Source of the DNA: Chitinophaga japonensis
GTDB taxonomy: Bacteria > Bacteroidota > Bacteroidia > Chitinophagales > Chitinophagaceae
Length of the DNA stretch: 64,000 nucleotides
NCBI RefSeq assembly: GCF_007830125.1
Contig: NZ_VLLG01000003.1
Span: 486,247-550,246 of the forward strand
Direction of reading: 5' to 3'
Of this stretch, positions 38,919 to 48,936 are shown piece after piece. The position numbers and the translations under genes are program-made. Each line of letters starts with the position of its first letter. The stretch's first letter is position 1. The notes beneath the pieces are model-generated. The model did not search any database. It worked only from the letters and a program-made list of their open reading frames with translations, and had not been told where the DNA came from.

Positions 38919-39066
38919 TGGGTTTAGACCATCTAATTATCCCCCAACCAAAAATATTATCATGCCAAACTTAATTGCGAAAACCCTGTTTCAAGTCTTA
39001 ATCATTAAAAGGAGCAACAATTTCTTTTCCTGATTAGTTTAGATTTTATCTTCATCAAAAAAGTAG

Positions 39067-39094
39067 ACAGGCTGTTTTTACAGCCTGTTTTTTT
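39067..39094. terminator. Bidirectional terminator
   Basis: Arms ACAGGCTG (39067-39074) and CAGCCTGT (39081-39088), followed by a T-run on the plus strand and preceded by an A-run that serves the minus strand. It lies between the convergent lipoprotein and S41 protease genes. Confidence 0.82.
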
Positions 39095-39096
39095 AT

Positions 39097-40521
39097 TTAC
39101 CGGGTCAAAGCGGAGGGTATGCGCACAATGCTCCCGGCTGCGGGCTGTTCACGGGAATCAAAGTATACCCTGGACGATGATATGATCTGCCCGGGAACCG
39201 TTTGCCGGCCATTGCCACTTAAAATGGAAATAGCTTTCGCCAGCAGCGGCTCGTTTTCATCACCAATAGGGGAAAGCGGCTGGTGGCTCAGTTCATTCAC
39301 AACGTATTGCGGGGTAAGACCTTGTGTATAGCCGCCTGCTCCACTGGTGTTGGAAAGGTTATAGGTAATGGGCTGCAGTACCCAGGGGATACGCTTCGGG
39401 CTGCGCATATCCGAGATAATGACTGCTCCCTTGTCCTTACCATAAGTGCTTTGACCGATCTGTACTACCTCTGTAAAGGGCTTCAGGTTATTGATCACCA
39501 GTTCAGCCGCAGAAGCAGTCTGCGGGCCGGATAATATAAATACGCGCGGCAGGGAAAGCTGGCCGGGCTCCAGGGAGCTGAAGGAGATGGGTTCGCCGAA
39601 TTCGGGAACAGACAGCGCCGATTTAAAAGTAATGTTCCTTTGCCCCAGGTTAGCATTACCACTATATTTTGCAAAGATGGTTTCCTCGTTGATGCCTGGT
39701 GCTATCAGCGCTGTTAGCATGGCAGCAGTGGCCACGCTGCCACCGGAATTATAGCGGAGGTCCAGCACCAGCTCGGTGACGCCCCATATCTTGAACTGCT
39801 TGAAGGCGCCTAGCAACTCCAGGCTGTATGCATCATGAAAAAGATTATAGAAGAGATATCCCACTGTTTTACCACCCACCTGCAGTGCCTTCAGCTCATG
39901 AATGGGATACTGGATCTGGGTTTTTTCATTCAGCGAAATGGCATTGCCTTCTGTAATGGTATCGCCGTTCACGGCAGCAGGTGTAAGGGAGCCCGTGCCG
40001 GCTGCCAGCCATGCAGCACTGAGTGCAGCGGCATTGGTACCGTTTAGGGGAGTACCGTTAATACGTGTAAAATAATCGCCCCGCTTTAAACCCTGCTGCT
40101 GGGCAGGAGAGCCGGGCAGTACGTAAGTTATTACGCCAATAGCTCCGGTGGCTGCATCAGGCCAGTCAATAACGGAAAAATCAATCCCGAACGTGTACAG
40201 CATGGTTTTAGGATAGGTAGACAGATCCTCAGGATCATAGATGACTGAAAAACGGTCCGATGTATACTTCAGGCTGTTAAAAAAAGCAACCGTAGGCTGA
40301 GTGTCTGCTTTTGCAGGCAGGTACTGGTTCCAGAGGTAAAAGTAACGCATGCTATCCAGTATCCAGTTATTGATCTCCTGCTGGGTCACCGGCCCGGTAG
40401 GCGGCGCCACACCGTTATCTTTCCGGCAGGCGGCAGTCAGTATGATACACAAAAAGACGGGCAACATTTTGCGCAGCAAATGGTTATAGGAAGGCCACGC
40501 TTTTGAAGGGTTATAGGACAT
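39097..40521 (-). CDS. S41 family (C-terminal processing-like) protease, lipoprotein
   Basis: 474 residues; a start at Met19 would also leave a full lipoprotein signal (LTAAC, Cys32). A short N-terminal helical domain is followed by a PDZ-like domain (about 110-215, IGVITYVLPGSPAQQQGLKRGDYFTRINGTPL). The catalytic tail-specific protease domain follows: LVLDLRYNSGG, the nucleophile Ser337 in SGPQTASAAE, and general base Lys362 in QSTYGKDKG. S41 proteases cut proteins from their C-termini in the periplasm. The lipid anchor places it on the periplasmic or outer surface. Its own minus-strand promoter may be TAACTTTG (complement of 40570-40577). Confidence 0.88.
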   Translation of the reverse strand: MSYNPSKAWPSYNHLLRKMLPVFLCIILTAACRKDNGVAPPTGPVTQQEINNWILDSMRYFYLWNQYLPAKADTQPTVAFFNSLKYTSDRFSVIYDPEDLSTYPKTMLYTFGIDFSVIDWPDAATGAIGVITYVLPGSPAQQQGLKRGDYFTRINGTPLNGTNAAALSAAWLAAGTGSLTPAAVNGDTITEGNAISLNEKTQIQYPIHELKALQVGGKTVGYLFYNLFHDAYSLELLGAFKQFKIWGVTELVLDLRYNSGGSVATAAMLTALIAPGINEETIFAKYSGNANLGQRNITFKSALSVPEFGEPISFSSLEPGQLSLPRVFILSGPQTASAAELVINNLKPFTEVVQIGQSTYGKDKGAVIISDMRSPKRIPWVLQPITYNLSNTSGAGGYTQGLTPQYVVNELSHQPLSPIGDENEPLLAKAISILSGNGRQTVPGQIISSSRVYFDSREQPAAGSIVRIPSALTR

Positions 40522-40569
40522 AGAGCTTTGGTAATTTGTAAGGCTAAATATCGGGAATGAATGTTACTT

Positions 40570-40577
40570 CAAAGTTA
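40570..40577 (-). promoter_or_regulatory. Possible -7 element of the S41 protease gene
   Basis: CAAAGTTA on the plus strand reads TAACTTTG on the minus strand, an exact TAnnTTTG, 49 bp before the start codon. A clear -33 TTTG was not found. Confidence 0.4.
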
Positions 40578-40762
40578 CCTATCCGGGACGTTATCATAAT
40601 GTTACCTTAATGTTATGAAATGTGGACCCTGTCCGGTTGTAGCGCTAAATATGCTAATTTTAACAGCTTTATGATCGATCTGTCCCTCCCTGTCAGATCT
40701 CCAGGAAATGACCCTGTGGCTATGATAAATATGAATCCACAAAAGTACAGCGCTATAATTCA

Positions 40763-43264
40763 ATGTTTAGAAAACTCTTATTGTTACAACTATGTTTGTT
40801 AACGGTTTTTTGTGCGCTCACTTTTGCACAAGTACCGTCAGCAACACCTGAAAACCTGTTAAAACAAACCAAAGTAGATGACTGGTCCGATGCCCAGGTA
40901 CGGCAGTTAGTGACAGCCATGAAGCAACAAGGTATTCCCTTTGAGCAGGTGAATGAATATGCCGCGGCAAACGGTATGTCCGATAAAGAAGCGGCCAAAC
41001 TGGCAAAGCGCATACAACAATTGGGACTGGACAGGGAGCTGCAGGAAAAGAAAACCGCTAAGAACGCCAATGACGAAAGCTACGAGCATGAATATGCGGA
41101 TCGAAAGGATAGTACGGACTACTGGGACCGGCAATTGCAGGAGCTGAAAAACAAAGAGGAGTATGAACGGGCGTTGCGCCGCAGGAAGATCTTTGGTACA
41201 GAGCTGTTCAGTAATGACAACTTTACGTTTGAGCCCGACCTGCGTATGCCGCCCCCGCCTGACTACCGCATATCGCCGGATGATGAGCTGATCATAGACG
41301 TATATGGTTATACAGATGTCCAGCATCAGCTAAAAGTGACCCCCGAAGGTTATGTGCGTATCCCTTACCTGGGGCCGGTGTATGTAAATGGTCTCACCAT
41401 GGAGGAAGCCCGTATCCGCATTACGGAACGGCTGTCCACCATGCACGGGAGCATAAAGAGCGGTACTTCCCTTGTACAGGTATCCATGGGTAAGATACGC
41501 AGCATCCGTGTGCTGCTGATCGGCGAGGTAGCGCGCCCCGGTTCCTATACGCTGCCAGGCCTGGCCACCGTGGTCAATGCCCTGTACGTCTCCGGCGGTC
41601 CCGGTGAACATGGATCTTTCCGCGATATACAGGTGATACGCAAAGGGGAAGCAGTGGCCACCTTCGATCTTTATGATTTCCTGGTCCGCGGTAGCCTGGC
41701 CGGCAATATCGTATTAAAGGACCAGGATATTGTAAAGGTAAATGCCTGCCGGTACCGCGTGGAGATGATCGGGGAAGTAAGACGCCCGGCCATCTTTGAG
41801 GCAAAAGAAAATGAAACGTTACAGCAACTGCTGGAGTATGCCGGCGGGTTTACTGAAAAGGCCTACCGGAAAGTGGTCCGGGCAAACAGGGCAAACGATG
41901 AGCAGCGCGAGCTGGTAAACATTCCGGCCAGCCAGGTAGATAGTTTCCTGGTAAGGGCCGGCGACCGGTTCTTTGTGGATTCTATCCTGGACCGTTATAC
42001 CAACCGCGTTACCATTACGGGAGCCGTATTTCACCCCGGGGACTATGCGTTGGAAGAAGGCATGACAGCCGCAGACCTGATCCGCAGGGCGGCCGGTCTA
42101 AAAGAAGAGGCGGCCATGGCCCGTGGCGTGATCCGCCGCCTCCAGGCAAACTATACGCCGGCCATCATTGATTTTAGCGTGGAGGATGTCATGAGTGGCC
42201 GTCAAAGCCTGCCCCTGCAGCGGGAAGACAGTGTGGTCATCTATTCCGGGATAGCGCTGCGGGAGCCTTACCTGGTGGACATAAAAGGCGAAGTGAATGC
42301 TCCCGGCCAGTATATGTATGCAGACAGTATGCAACTGGAAGACCTGATACTGATAGCCGGGGGATTAAGTGATGCAGCCTCCCTGAAGCGCGTGGAGATA
42401 GCCCGGCGTATACGGCATACCAATGGCGATACCGCAGATACCCGCATGGCCATTATCCGTCAGTTCGATATCAATGCAGACCTTAGCCATACGCCCGGCG
42501 CCGCCGCTTTTGTATTGCAGCCTTTCGATGAAATAACGGTGCGGAAAGCGCCCGGTTATACAAAACAGGCTTATGTAGCAATAGACGGCGAAGTGATGTA
42601 TCCCGGCAGTTATGCCATTAACAGCAAAGGAGAACGGATATCGGATGTATTGCGCAGGGCAGGCGGTTTACGGCCGGAAGCCTACCCGGAAGGCGCGCTG
42701 CTGATGCGGAAAACATTTATAAATGAATCCGATAGCGCCTTCCTGACCAACAGGCTGGAGCTGTTCTACAATAAGCTGCAGGACAGTACAGATATCACGC
42801 GCCTGATGAATGCCATGAAGCGGAAGGAACAGTTGCTGGGTATCAACCTGAACGAGATCATCAGGAATCCCGGCGCCGGGTACGACCTGCTGCTGGAAGA
42901 AGGGGATATGCTGAAGGTCCCCAAGAAACTGCAGACCGTGCAGGTTTTTGGAGAGATCTATTTCCCCAAGAAAGTGCAGTTTACAAAGAACATGCGTTTC
43001 AGGGATTATATCTCCGGTGCAGGTGGGTTTACCAGCCAGGCCTTAAAAAGACGAAGCTACATCGTATACGCCAATGGGGAGGTAAGGAATACAAAAAAGG
43101 TCTTCTTCTTTAACAGTTACCCGAAAGTAAAACCGGGCGCAGAAATATATGTGCCTGCCAAAAAAGATCACAGGGGGCTGAGCGGACAGGAAGCCATCGG
43201 TATCGCCAGCGGGCTGGCCTCCGTGGCGTTGATCATCGTAACATTGCTGGACAGAATTCAATGA
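40763..43264 (+). CDS. Polysaccharide export protein with multiple SLBB domains (Wza-like)
   Basis: 833 residues, with a signal peptide of about 22 residues ending TFAQ. A helical Lys/Glu-rich region (about 60-140) is followed by the polysaccharide export domain (YRISPDDELIIDVYGYTDVQHQLKVTPEGYVRIPYLGPVYVNGLT) and several SLBB domains, recognisable by repeated phrases such as VLLIGEVARPGSYTLPG, VEMIGEVRRPAIFEA, VTITGAVFHPGDYALEEG, VDIKGEVNAPGQYMY and VAIDGEVMYPGSYAIN. A hydrophobic C-terminal helix (GIASGLASVALIIVTLL) ends it. It should form the outer-membrane/periplasmic channel for the capsule or exopolysaccharide. It heads the cluster. Confidence 0.9.
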   Translation: MFRKLLLLQLCLLTVFCALTFAQVPSATPENLLKQTKVDDWSDAQVRQLVTAMKQQGIPFEQVNEYAAANGMSDKEAAKLAKRIQQLGLDRELQEKKTAKNANDESYEHEYADRKDSTDYWDRQLQELKNKEEYERALRRRKIFGTELFSNDNFTFEPDLRMPPPPDYRISPDDELIIDVYGYTDVQHQLKVTPEGYVRIPYLGPVYVNGLTMEEARIRITERLSTMHGSIKSGTSLVQVSMGKIRSIRVLLIGEVARPGSYTLPGLATVVNALYVSGGPGEHGSFRDIQVIRKGEAVATFDLYDFLVRGSLAGNIVLKDQDIVKVNACRYRVEMIGEVRRPAIFEAKENETLQQLLEYAGGFTEKAYRKVVRANRANDEQRELVNIPASQVDSFLVRAGDRFFVDSILDRYTNRVTITGAVFHPGDYALEEGMTAADLIRRAAGLKEEAAMARGVIRRLQANYTPAIIDFSVEDVMSGRQSLPLQREDSVVIYSGIALREPYLVDIKGEVNAPGQYMYADSMQLEDLILIAGGLSDAASLKRVEIARRIRHTNGDTADTRMAIIRQFDINADLSHTPGAAAFVLQPFDEITVRKAPGYTKQAYVAIDGEVMYPGSYAINSKGERISDVLRRAGGLRPEAYPEGALLMRKTFINESDSAFLTNRLELFYNKLQDSTDITRLMNAMKRKEQLLGINLNEIIRNPGAGYDLLLEEGDMLKVPKKLQTVQVFGEIYFPKKVQFTKNMRFRDYISGAGGFTSQALKRRSYIVYANGEVRNTKKVFFFNSYPKVKPGAEIYVPAKKDHRGLSGQEAIGIASGLASVALIIVTLLDRIQ

Positions 43265-43270
43265 CAACAT

Positions 43271-44365
43271 ATGACTATAAAGTCTTTTCCATACAAGATG
43301 ATAGTACAGCAGAAAGAAGAAATGTCGCTCCGGGAGCTGGTATTGAAAATACAGCGGTGCTGCAGGTATGTATTAGGCAAATGGATGATCATTGGTATTT
43401 GCGGGGTAGCCGGTGCGGCAGCAGGGACTATGCTTGCATTGCTGGATGAGAAAAAATTTGCCGGGGAATTGACGTTCGTGCTGGAAGAAAGCCGGTCAAG
43501 CCCGCTGAGCGCCTATGCAGGGGTAGCCAGCCAACTCGGGGTGGACCTGAACACAGGTTCATCAAACGGTGTGTTTGAAGGGGATAACATCATGAAATTT
43601 CTGAGCTCCAGGCTGATGGTGGAAAGAACATTGCTTTTTCCCGTGATCACAGGAAAGGACAAGAAGACCCTGGCGGACCTGTATATGGAATTTAGCGGGC
43701 TGCAGGAAAAATGGAGCCGGCATAAGCGGCTGCAGGGAATAAATTTTCCCGCGGGGTATAAACGGGCAAAGTTCAGCTTGTTGCAGGACAGCATACTGAA
43801 TGTTTTACAGGAGCGCATCGTGGAGAATAACCTGGAAGTCAGCAAGCCGGATAAGAAATTAAACTTCATATCCGTAAAGTGTATTTCGCGCAACGAGCTG
43901 TTTTCCAAAGTATTTACGGAGCAGTTGGTAAAGGAAGCCACGGATTTTTATATCGAAACAAAGACCATGCGCAACAAGGCTAATACGGAAAGGCTACAAG
44001 GCCAGGCAGATTCCCTGAAAACGGTGTTGAGCAAAAAGGTATATACGGCTGCCAGTGTACAGGACCTGTATTTTAACCCGGCAAAGCAGGTGGCAGGTAT
44101 CAGGGCGGAAGAGGAGCTGCGCGATAAGTTGATCCTCCAGACCATGTACGCGGAAGTGGTAAAGAACCTGGAAATAAGCAAGATGGCAATGGCACAGGAA
44201 ACGCCCGTTATACAAATAGTGGATACGCCCATTTTGCCTTTAAAGATCAAAAAACTGGGAATCCTGAAGGGGATATTCCTGGGCGGGATACTGGGAGGGC
44301 TGCTTGCCGGCGCCTTTTTCCTGGTGAAATATACTTACCGGCGCATTTTAAGAGATGAAGTATAA
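43271..44365 (+). CDS. Wzz-type polysaccharide chain-length determinant
   Basis: 364 residues with a membrane helix near residues 39-58 (MIIGICGVAGAAAGTMLALL) and another near 335-353 (LKGIFLGGILGGLLAGAFFLV), bracketing a mostly helical periplasmic domain. This is the classic Wzz topology, with the conserved PLKIKKLGILKG Pro-containing motif before the second helix. The C-terminal tyrosine kinase domain found in many capsule co-polymerases is absent. It lies 6 bp after the exporter gene and overlaps the flippase gene by 11 bp. Confidence 0.82.
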   Translation: MTIKSFPYKMIVQQKEEMSLRELVLKIQRCCRYVLGKWMIIGICGVAGAAAGTMLALLDEKKFAGELTFVLEESRSSPLSAYAGVASQLGVDLNTGSSNGVFEGDNIMKFLSSRLMVERTLLFPVITGKDKKTLADLYMEFSGLQEKWSRHKRLQGINFPAGYKRAKFSLLQDSILNVLQERIVENNLEVSKPDKKLNFISVKCISRNELFSKVFTEQLVKEATDFYIETKTMRNKANTERLQGQADSLKTVLSKKVYTAASVQDLYFNPAKQVAGIRAEEELRDKLILQTMYAEVVKNLEISKMAMAQETPVIQIVDTPILPLKIKKLGILKGIFLGGILGGLLAGAFFLVKYTYRRILRDEV

Positions 44366-45593
44366 AAAGCTATTGCAGAACTTCAGTTACTTAGGCTTAT
44401 TACAGGGGGTTAACATGATAGCCCCACTGCTGACCTACCCCTACCTGATCCGTATATTACAAGAGGAAGTATATGGACTGGTGATTTTTGTCAGTACCAT
44501 TGTTTCCTATTTCTCCATTTTGATCAATTTTGGATTCCAGATATCAGCTACCAGAAAGATTGCACAAAACCGGCACAGAAAGGAGAAACTGGATGAAGTA
44601 GTGGCATCGGTAATAATGGGGAAAATGCTGCTTTTGCTGGTGTCTTTATTGTTATTCGCTGTTATAGTATTCACAGTGCCCTGGTTTTCCAGCCATATGC
44701 TACTATGCTTTTTAAGCATCATGGCCTGTTTGAATGACGTATTGCTTCCTTCGTGGTTCTTCCAGGGAGTGGAGGATATGAAATATGTGACAGTAGTAAA
44801 TGTGTTGGGGCGTATTGTTTCTATTTTTTTCATTTTTTTTCTGATACATAACAGCAGTGATTACCTGTTGGTGCCTGTCATCAATTTCGCAGGAGGCATC
44901 GTGGGGGCATTTTTTGGCATTTATGTTATGTATGCAAGATATAATGTACGGTTTAAACCGCAGCCGTTTTACCGGGTGTTGTTTTATTTGCGTGAAAGCT
45001 TGCCCATATTTGCCAATTTTGTGACAGCAGTTATAAAAGACAGAACCAATATTATTTTCATTGGGTTCTTTCTGGGGAATAAGAGTGTAGCCTATTATGA
45101 TCTGGCCAGTAAAATAGTGACGGTGTCGCTGGGGATTTTTTACAATATATCAGCGGCGGTCTTTCCCAATGTTGCACAGTCAAAGGATACAGCCTTATTT
45201 AAGAAGGTAATAAAGTTTGTATTCCTGTCCAGCATCATGGTTTATATATTCTTTTATTTCTTTAGTTACGATATAGTGCTACTGTTTGGCGGTGAACGGA
45301 TGCTGCCTGCGGCGCCTGTGTTACAGATATTAAGCATAATGGTGATCTTATCCTCCTTAAGCTCACTGGTGGGTATGCCTTTGCTGATTAACGGAAGGTA
45401 TAAGGACTTTTATAAGTCTTCTCTCCGCACCACTGTATTTTATCTGTTTACTGTGCTTTTGTTATACTTGTTCAATATGATAAGCATCATCAACATAGCT
45501 ATTATGCTGGTGATAACAATAGTGTTCGAGATCATCAGCCGTTATCGGTTTTGTTCCAGGGCAGGTTACAGGTACTGGATATATGCAGGGTGA
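44355..45593 (+). CDS. Wzx-type polysaccharide flippase (MATE/MOP superfamily)
   Basis: 412 residues with about 12 hydrophobic helices. The N-terminal LQNFSYLGLLQGVNMIAPLLTYPYLIRIL, and the NFGFQISATRKIA that follows, are typical of Wzx proteins of the RfbX/PST family. It moves undecaprenyl-linked repeat units across the inner membrane. The gene is visibly more A/T-rich than the ribosomal genes in the window, as is common for O-unit genes. Its start overlaps the previous gene by 11 bp, suggesting coupled translation. Confidence 0.88.
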   Translation: MKYKKLLQNFSYLGLLQGVNMIAPLLTYPYLIRILQEEVYGLVIFVSTIVSYFSILINFGFQISATRKIAQNRHRKEKLDEVVASVIMGKMLLLLVSLLLFAVIVFTVPWFSSHMLLCFLSIMACLNDVLLPSWFFQGVEDMKYVTVVNVLGRIVSIFFIFFLIHNSSDYLLVPVINFAGGIVGAFFGIYVMYARYNVRFKPQPFYRVLFYLRESLPIFANFVTAVIKDRTNIIFIGFFLGNKSVAYYDLASKIVTVSLGIFYNISAAVFPNVAQSKDTALFKKVIKFVFLSSIMVYIFFYFFSYDIVLLFGGERMLPAAPVLQILSIMVILSSLSSLVGMPLLINGRYKDFYKSSLRTTVFYLFTVLLLYLFNMISIINIAIMLVITIVFEIISRYRFCSRAGYRYWIYAG

Positions 45594-45604
45594 CTCACCT
45601 GTTT

Positions 45605-46621
45605 ATGAACTCATTTAATCAAACAGCCATGATAGCAACAGGTTTTGTGAACCAGGCGCAGATCGCAGCATTAAAGGATAAAATAAAGGATACTTTATCT
45701 CCTCTTGTTGAAGGCGATTATGTATTGCTGGATGTGCCCAATCACAGGAATATAGGGGATAACATGATCTGGAAAGGAGAGCTGGAATTCCTTTCGGGTC
45801 TGCCGTATAAGCATTTGTATACGGCTAACATGCATACCTGCCGGTTCAACAGGATACCTACTGCTGCCGTCATATTGATACATGGCGGCGGTAATTTCGG
45901 GGATATATACCCGGAAAGCCAGCAGTTCAAGCTATCCCTTATTGAGCGGTTCCCGGACAATAAGATCATTATATTCCCCCAGACAGCTTACTATAAGGAG
46001 CCCCGGCGGTTAAAACGCGAGGCGCGTGTGATCAATGCTCATAAAGACCTTCACCTCTGTTTGCGGGATCATGTTTCGTATGAAATGATCAGTCGGTACG
46101 TAGATAAGGAGAAGCTGCTGTTGCTGCCGGACATGGCTTTTTGCCTGGACCTCAGCGCGCATCATACGGTTGCAGCAACCGGGCGGGTCCTGATCTTGAA
46201 AAGAACGGACCATGAGCTGAGCGATGATTTTAACCTGGCTGATCTTATGACTGACTGCGGGGAAAAAGCCGTAGAGATAAGGGACTGGCCCTCCTATGGC
46301 AATACACAGGCACATACCCGGTGGATCACCCGGTTTGACAGTATAGAAAGGCGGTTGAGCGAAGTGATGGTACGCTTGCCGGGATTACAGGCGCTGGTAG
46401 ACCCCGCCTTTGGGCTACGCTCCCCGAAGAATATGGATAAGTATGTGCAACAAGGGATCGGCTTTATCAACAGGTACGACAAAGTGGTTACCACCCGCCT
46501 GCATGGTTTTATACTGGCCGCCCTACTGAACAAAAAGGTCAGGATACTGGATAATTCCTACGGAAAGAACATCAATTTTTATAATACCTGGTTGAGCACA
46601 TTCAGGCATGTAGAGATATGA
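45605..46621 (+). CDS. Polysaccharide pyruvyl transferase family protein
   Basis: 338 residues from the ATG at 45605; the in-frame TTG at 45551 would overlap the flippase gene. The family signature is clear: DVPNHRNIGDNMIWKGELEFL, ILIHGGGNFGDIYP, NKIIIFPQTAYYKE, then VTTRLHGFILAALLNKKVRILDNSYGKN near the end. Enzymes of this family, such as ExoV and PssM, transfer pyruvate from phosphoenolpyruvate to make ketals on exopolysaccharide sugars. It predicts a pyruvylated, acidic polymer. Confidence 0.85.
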   Translation: MNSFNQTAMIATGFVNQAQIAALKDKIKDTLSPLVEGDYVLLDVPNHRNIGDNMIWKGELEFLSGLPYKHLYTANMHTCRFNRIPTAAVILIHGGGNFGDIYPESQQFKLSLIERFPDNKIIIFPQTAYYKEPRRLKREARVINAHKDLHLCLRDHVSYEMISRYVDKEKLLLLPDMAFCLDLSAHHTVAATGRVLILKRTDHELSDDFNLADLMTDCGEKAVEIRDWPSYGNTQAHTRWITRFDSIERRLSEVMVRLPGLQALVDPAFGLRSPKNMDKYVQQGIGFINRYDKVVTTRLHGFILAALLNKKVRILDNSYGKNINFYNTWLSTFRHVEI

Positions 46622-46637
46622 TTTTCAATGATAACCT

Positions 46638-47657
46638 ATGAGCCGTCACCCGCTTGTTTCAGTCATTATTCCCTGTTATAACGGCGCCTCCTATATCCGG
46701 CAGGCGCTGGAGTCCATCAGTGCGCAAACCTATCAGCAACTGGAAATACTGGTGCTGGATGACGGTTCTACCGATGGCAGTTATTCTGTCATTACCGAAT
46801 GCTCCCGCCAGGATGACCGCATAAAGGTGATCCGGCATGAGCGGAACGAAAAGCTGATCGCAACACTGAATAAAGGCATTGAGCTGGCACAGGGCAAATA
46901 TATAGCGCGTATGGATGCAGATGACATCGCCCTGCCGGACAGGATAGAAAAACAGGTGACATTTATGGAGGCCCACCCGGAGGCAGGCATATGCGGAACC
47001 TTCATGGCGGTGTTTGATGAACAGGGACGGCGACGAAAGAGCAGGCTGCCGGTAACCCCCGGCAGGATAAAGGCATATTTGTTTACGGCATGCGCATTCT
47101 TTCATCCCACGGTTATGATACGCCGGGAAATATTATGCCGGTGGGAGCTGAGATACGAACAGCAGTATTACCGGGCAGAGGATCATGCTTTGTGGCTGCA
47201 TGTAACAGAACGTGCGGAGGGGGCTAATTTACCCGTGGTGTTACTGAAATACCGCCTGCTCGCCGACAGTGAAACAAGGCAGGCAGAGAGGGACCGGGAA
47301 GCGCGCAGAAAAGTGCTGATGCAGATCCACCAGTTGGCTTTGTCAAAGATCGGGATAGCGCTTTCGCCGGAAGAGCAGTTGCTGTATTCCTGCAGCATGG
47401 TGAGGATGGACATTGAGTTGGCGAAGCACAAGCCGGTCCGCGAGCTGATAGGTCTGTATAAAAAGATACTAACGGCTGCCAGTCGGAGCGGGTACGTAAA
47501 TGTGAAATACCTGGGGCAGTACCTGGCAGTGCGGTTCATAGCATTTTTATATTATTCAGGGCAGTTCAGGAAGCCAAGGCATTTACTGGATGCCCTGCGA
47601 AGCGATTATTTCTACACGGGTGTTTATTTATTCATCAGGGAAAAACGAGCTTATTAA
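46638..47657 (+). CDS. GT2 family glycosyltransferase
   Basis: 339 residues. The N-terminal GT-A domain has VSVIIPCYNGASYIRQALESI, LEILVLDDGSTDGS and the DXD-like ARMDADDIALPDRIEKQ. The C-terminal 100 residues are helical and family-variable. It transfers a sugar from a nucleotide sugar to the growing lipid-linked repeat unit in the cytoplasm. The specificity is unknown. It lies 16 bp after the pyruvyl transferase. Confidence 0.88.
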   Translation: MSRHPLVSVIIPCYNGASYIRQALESISAQTYQQLEILVLDDGSTDGSYSVITECSRQDDRIKVIRHERNEKLIATLNKGIELAQGKYIARMDADDIALPDRIEKQVTFMEAHPEAGICGTFMAVFDEQGRRRKSRLPVTPGRIKAYLFTACAFFHPTVMIRREILCRWELRYEQQYYRAEDHALWLHVTERAEGANLPVVLLKYRLLADSETRQAERDREARRKVLMQIHQLALSKIGIALSPEEQLLYSCSMVRMDIELAKHKPVRELIGLYKKILTAASRSGYVNVKYLGQYLAVRFIAFLYYSGQFRKPRHLLDALRSDYFYTGVYLFIREKRAY

Positions 47658-47658
47658 G

Positions 47659-48936
47659 ATGGGGTTCTTCAGGTTATTGCTGGCTTTTCTCATTATATTC
47701 AACTTTCCCGTTCCTGTTGCGTACAATTCGGCAGCGGCAGCATTTTTGCTGGCTACAACCTACTATGTGATCAATGACAGGAACCCGCTGCCGTATTTTA
47801 GGCTCACTTACATCTTATATATCCTGGCCGGTCTCGTCTTTATAACACTTGCTTCGGCGATTCCTGCTGTTCTGCATTTTACCTTTGATTTCAGTATCCT
47901 GAAGGCTTTTGCGCTGCAACTATTCCTCATGTTGGTATTGGTGTATTGCATGCCTGTACTGCTCGGTGACCCATGGGAAAATGCAGGCGCCGGTTTTGAT
48001 ACGGCTGCTACCCTGCTGGTGTCCGTTTTTACGGTACAATCCGTCATACAGGTACTGGCGTTTATTTTTCCGCCAGTTGCAGATATGGTCCATTTCTTCC
48101 AGAAAGAATCTGTGGCCGGCAAAGACTATGGAGGAATAAGGGCGCTGGCCCTTAGCGGTAATCCCTTTTTTGACCTGTCGGCCGCCTATGCCGTCTGCTA
48201 TATCGTGTTTGTGAAACTTGCGGTCAACCGGGCGCGAATGGCCATACAGGTAACCGATGTTATTTTTTTCTTATTACTGATCGTGGGAACCTTTTTTGCG
48301 GGAAGAACCGGGTTCATTGGCCTGGGAATTGCGTTGCTTACAATGGCAGTGTATGCAAGAGGTACGCCTTTCAAGGTCTTTTCTTTTTTAAAGGTGTTTT
48401 TCGTGTGCCTGGTACTGGTATGGACGCTGCCCTGGTTGCTGCCTGCCGATACCCGGGACTTGCTGTTTGACAAGTTGTTGCCTTTCGCATTTGAATTCTT
48501 GTATAGCTACCTGGAGCAGGGAAGCGTTGCAACGGCATCTACAGACGTGCTTTCCACTATGTATTTCCCCATTGGTATTAATACTTTTCTTTTTGGGGAC
48601 GGCAGGTACCTGATGGCAGATGGCAGCTATTACCTGTATACGGACGCCGGCTACATGCGGCATATCCTGTATTATGGCATCTTTGGCCAGTTGCTGCTGG
48701 TGGGGTACCAACTCCTGTTCTTTCTGAAGCCGTTGCTGATCAGCCTTGGAGGGGGATTTGAAAAAAGGCCCCGTAATGATCTTTTTTTCTGGATGGTATT
48801 GCTGGCCGTGTTGTTTGTGCTACACTACAAAGGTGAGGTAGTAGGCTTTATGCCGGTCATAGCATTAATGTTGCTGTTGCTGGGAACTGGTTATGTAAAG
48901 GATAAATATGAAGCATGGTCAATATTTTACACATAG
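47659..48936 (+). CDS. O-antigen ligase/polymerase-like membrane protein (Wzy candidate)
   Basis: 425 residues from the ATG at 47659, directly after the preceding stop; an in-frame CTG/ATG region at 47590 would overlap the glycosyltransferase. It has about 10-12 hydrophobic helices and one longer loop (about 270-340, containing STDVLSTMYFPIGINTFLFGDGRY) before the last helices. That loop and the GRTGFIGLGIAL segment match the Wzy_C pattern. It likely polymerises the repeat units in the periplasm. Topology and context are the main support, since Wzy proteins are poorly conserved. It overlaps the next gene by 22 bp. Confidence 0.75.
   Translation: MGFFRLLLAFLIIFNFPVPVAYNSAAAAFLLATTYYVINDRNPLPYFRLTYILYILAGLVFITLASAIPAVLHFTFDFSILKAFALQLFLMLVLVYCMPVLLGDPWENAGAGFDTAATLLVSVFTVQSVIQVLAFIFPPVADMVHFFQKESVAGKDYGGIRALALSGNPFFDLSAAYAVCYIVFVKLAVNRARMAIQVTDVIFFLLLIVGTFFAGRTGFIGLGIALLTMAVYARGTPFKVFSFLKVFFVCLVLVWTLPWLLPADTRDLLFDKLLPFAFEFLYSYLEQGSVATASTDVLSTMYFPIGINTFLFGDGRYLMADGSYYLYTDAGYMRHILYYGIFGQLLLVGYQLLFFLKPLLISLGGGFEKRPRNDLFFWMVLLAVLFVLHYKGEVVGFMPVIALMLLLLGTGYVKDKYEAWSIFYT

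Noticed and set aside
39007..39030. AAAGGAG at 39007-39013 as a second Shine-Dalgarno
   Set aside because: No start codon follows within the proper distance, so it cannot direct translation.
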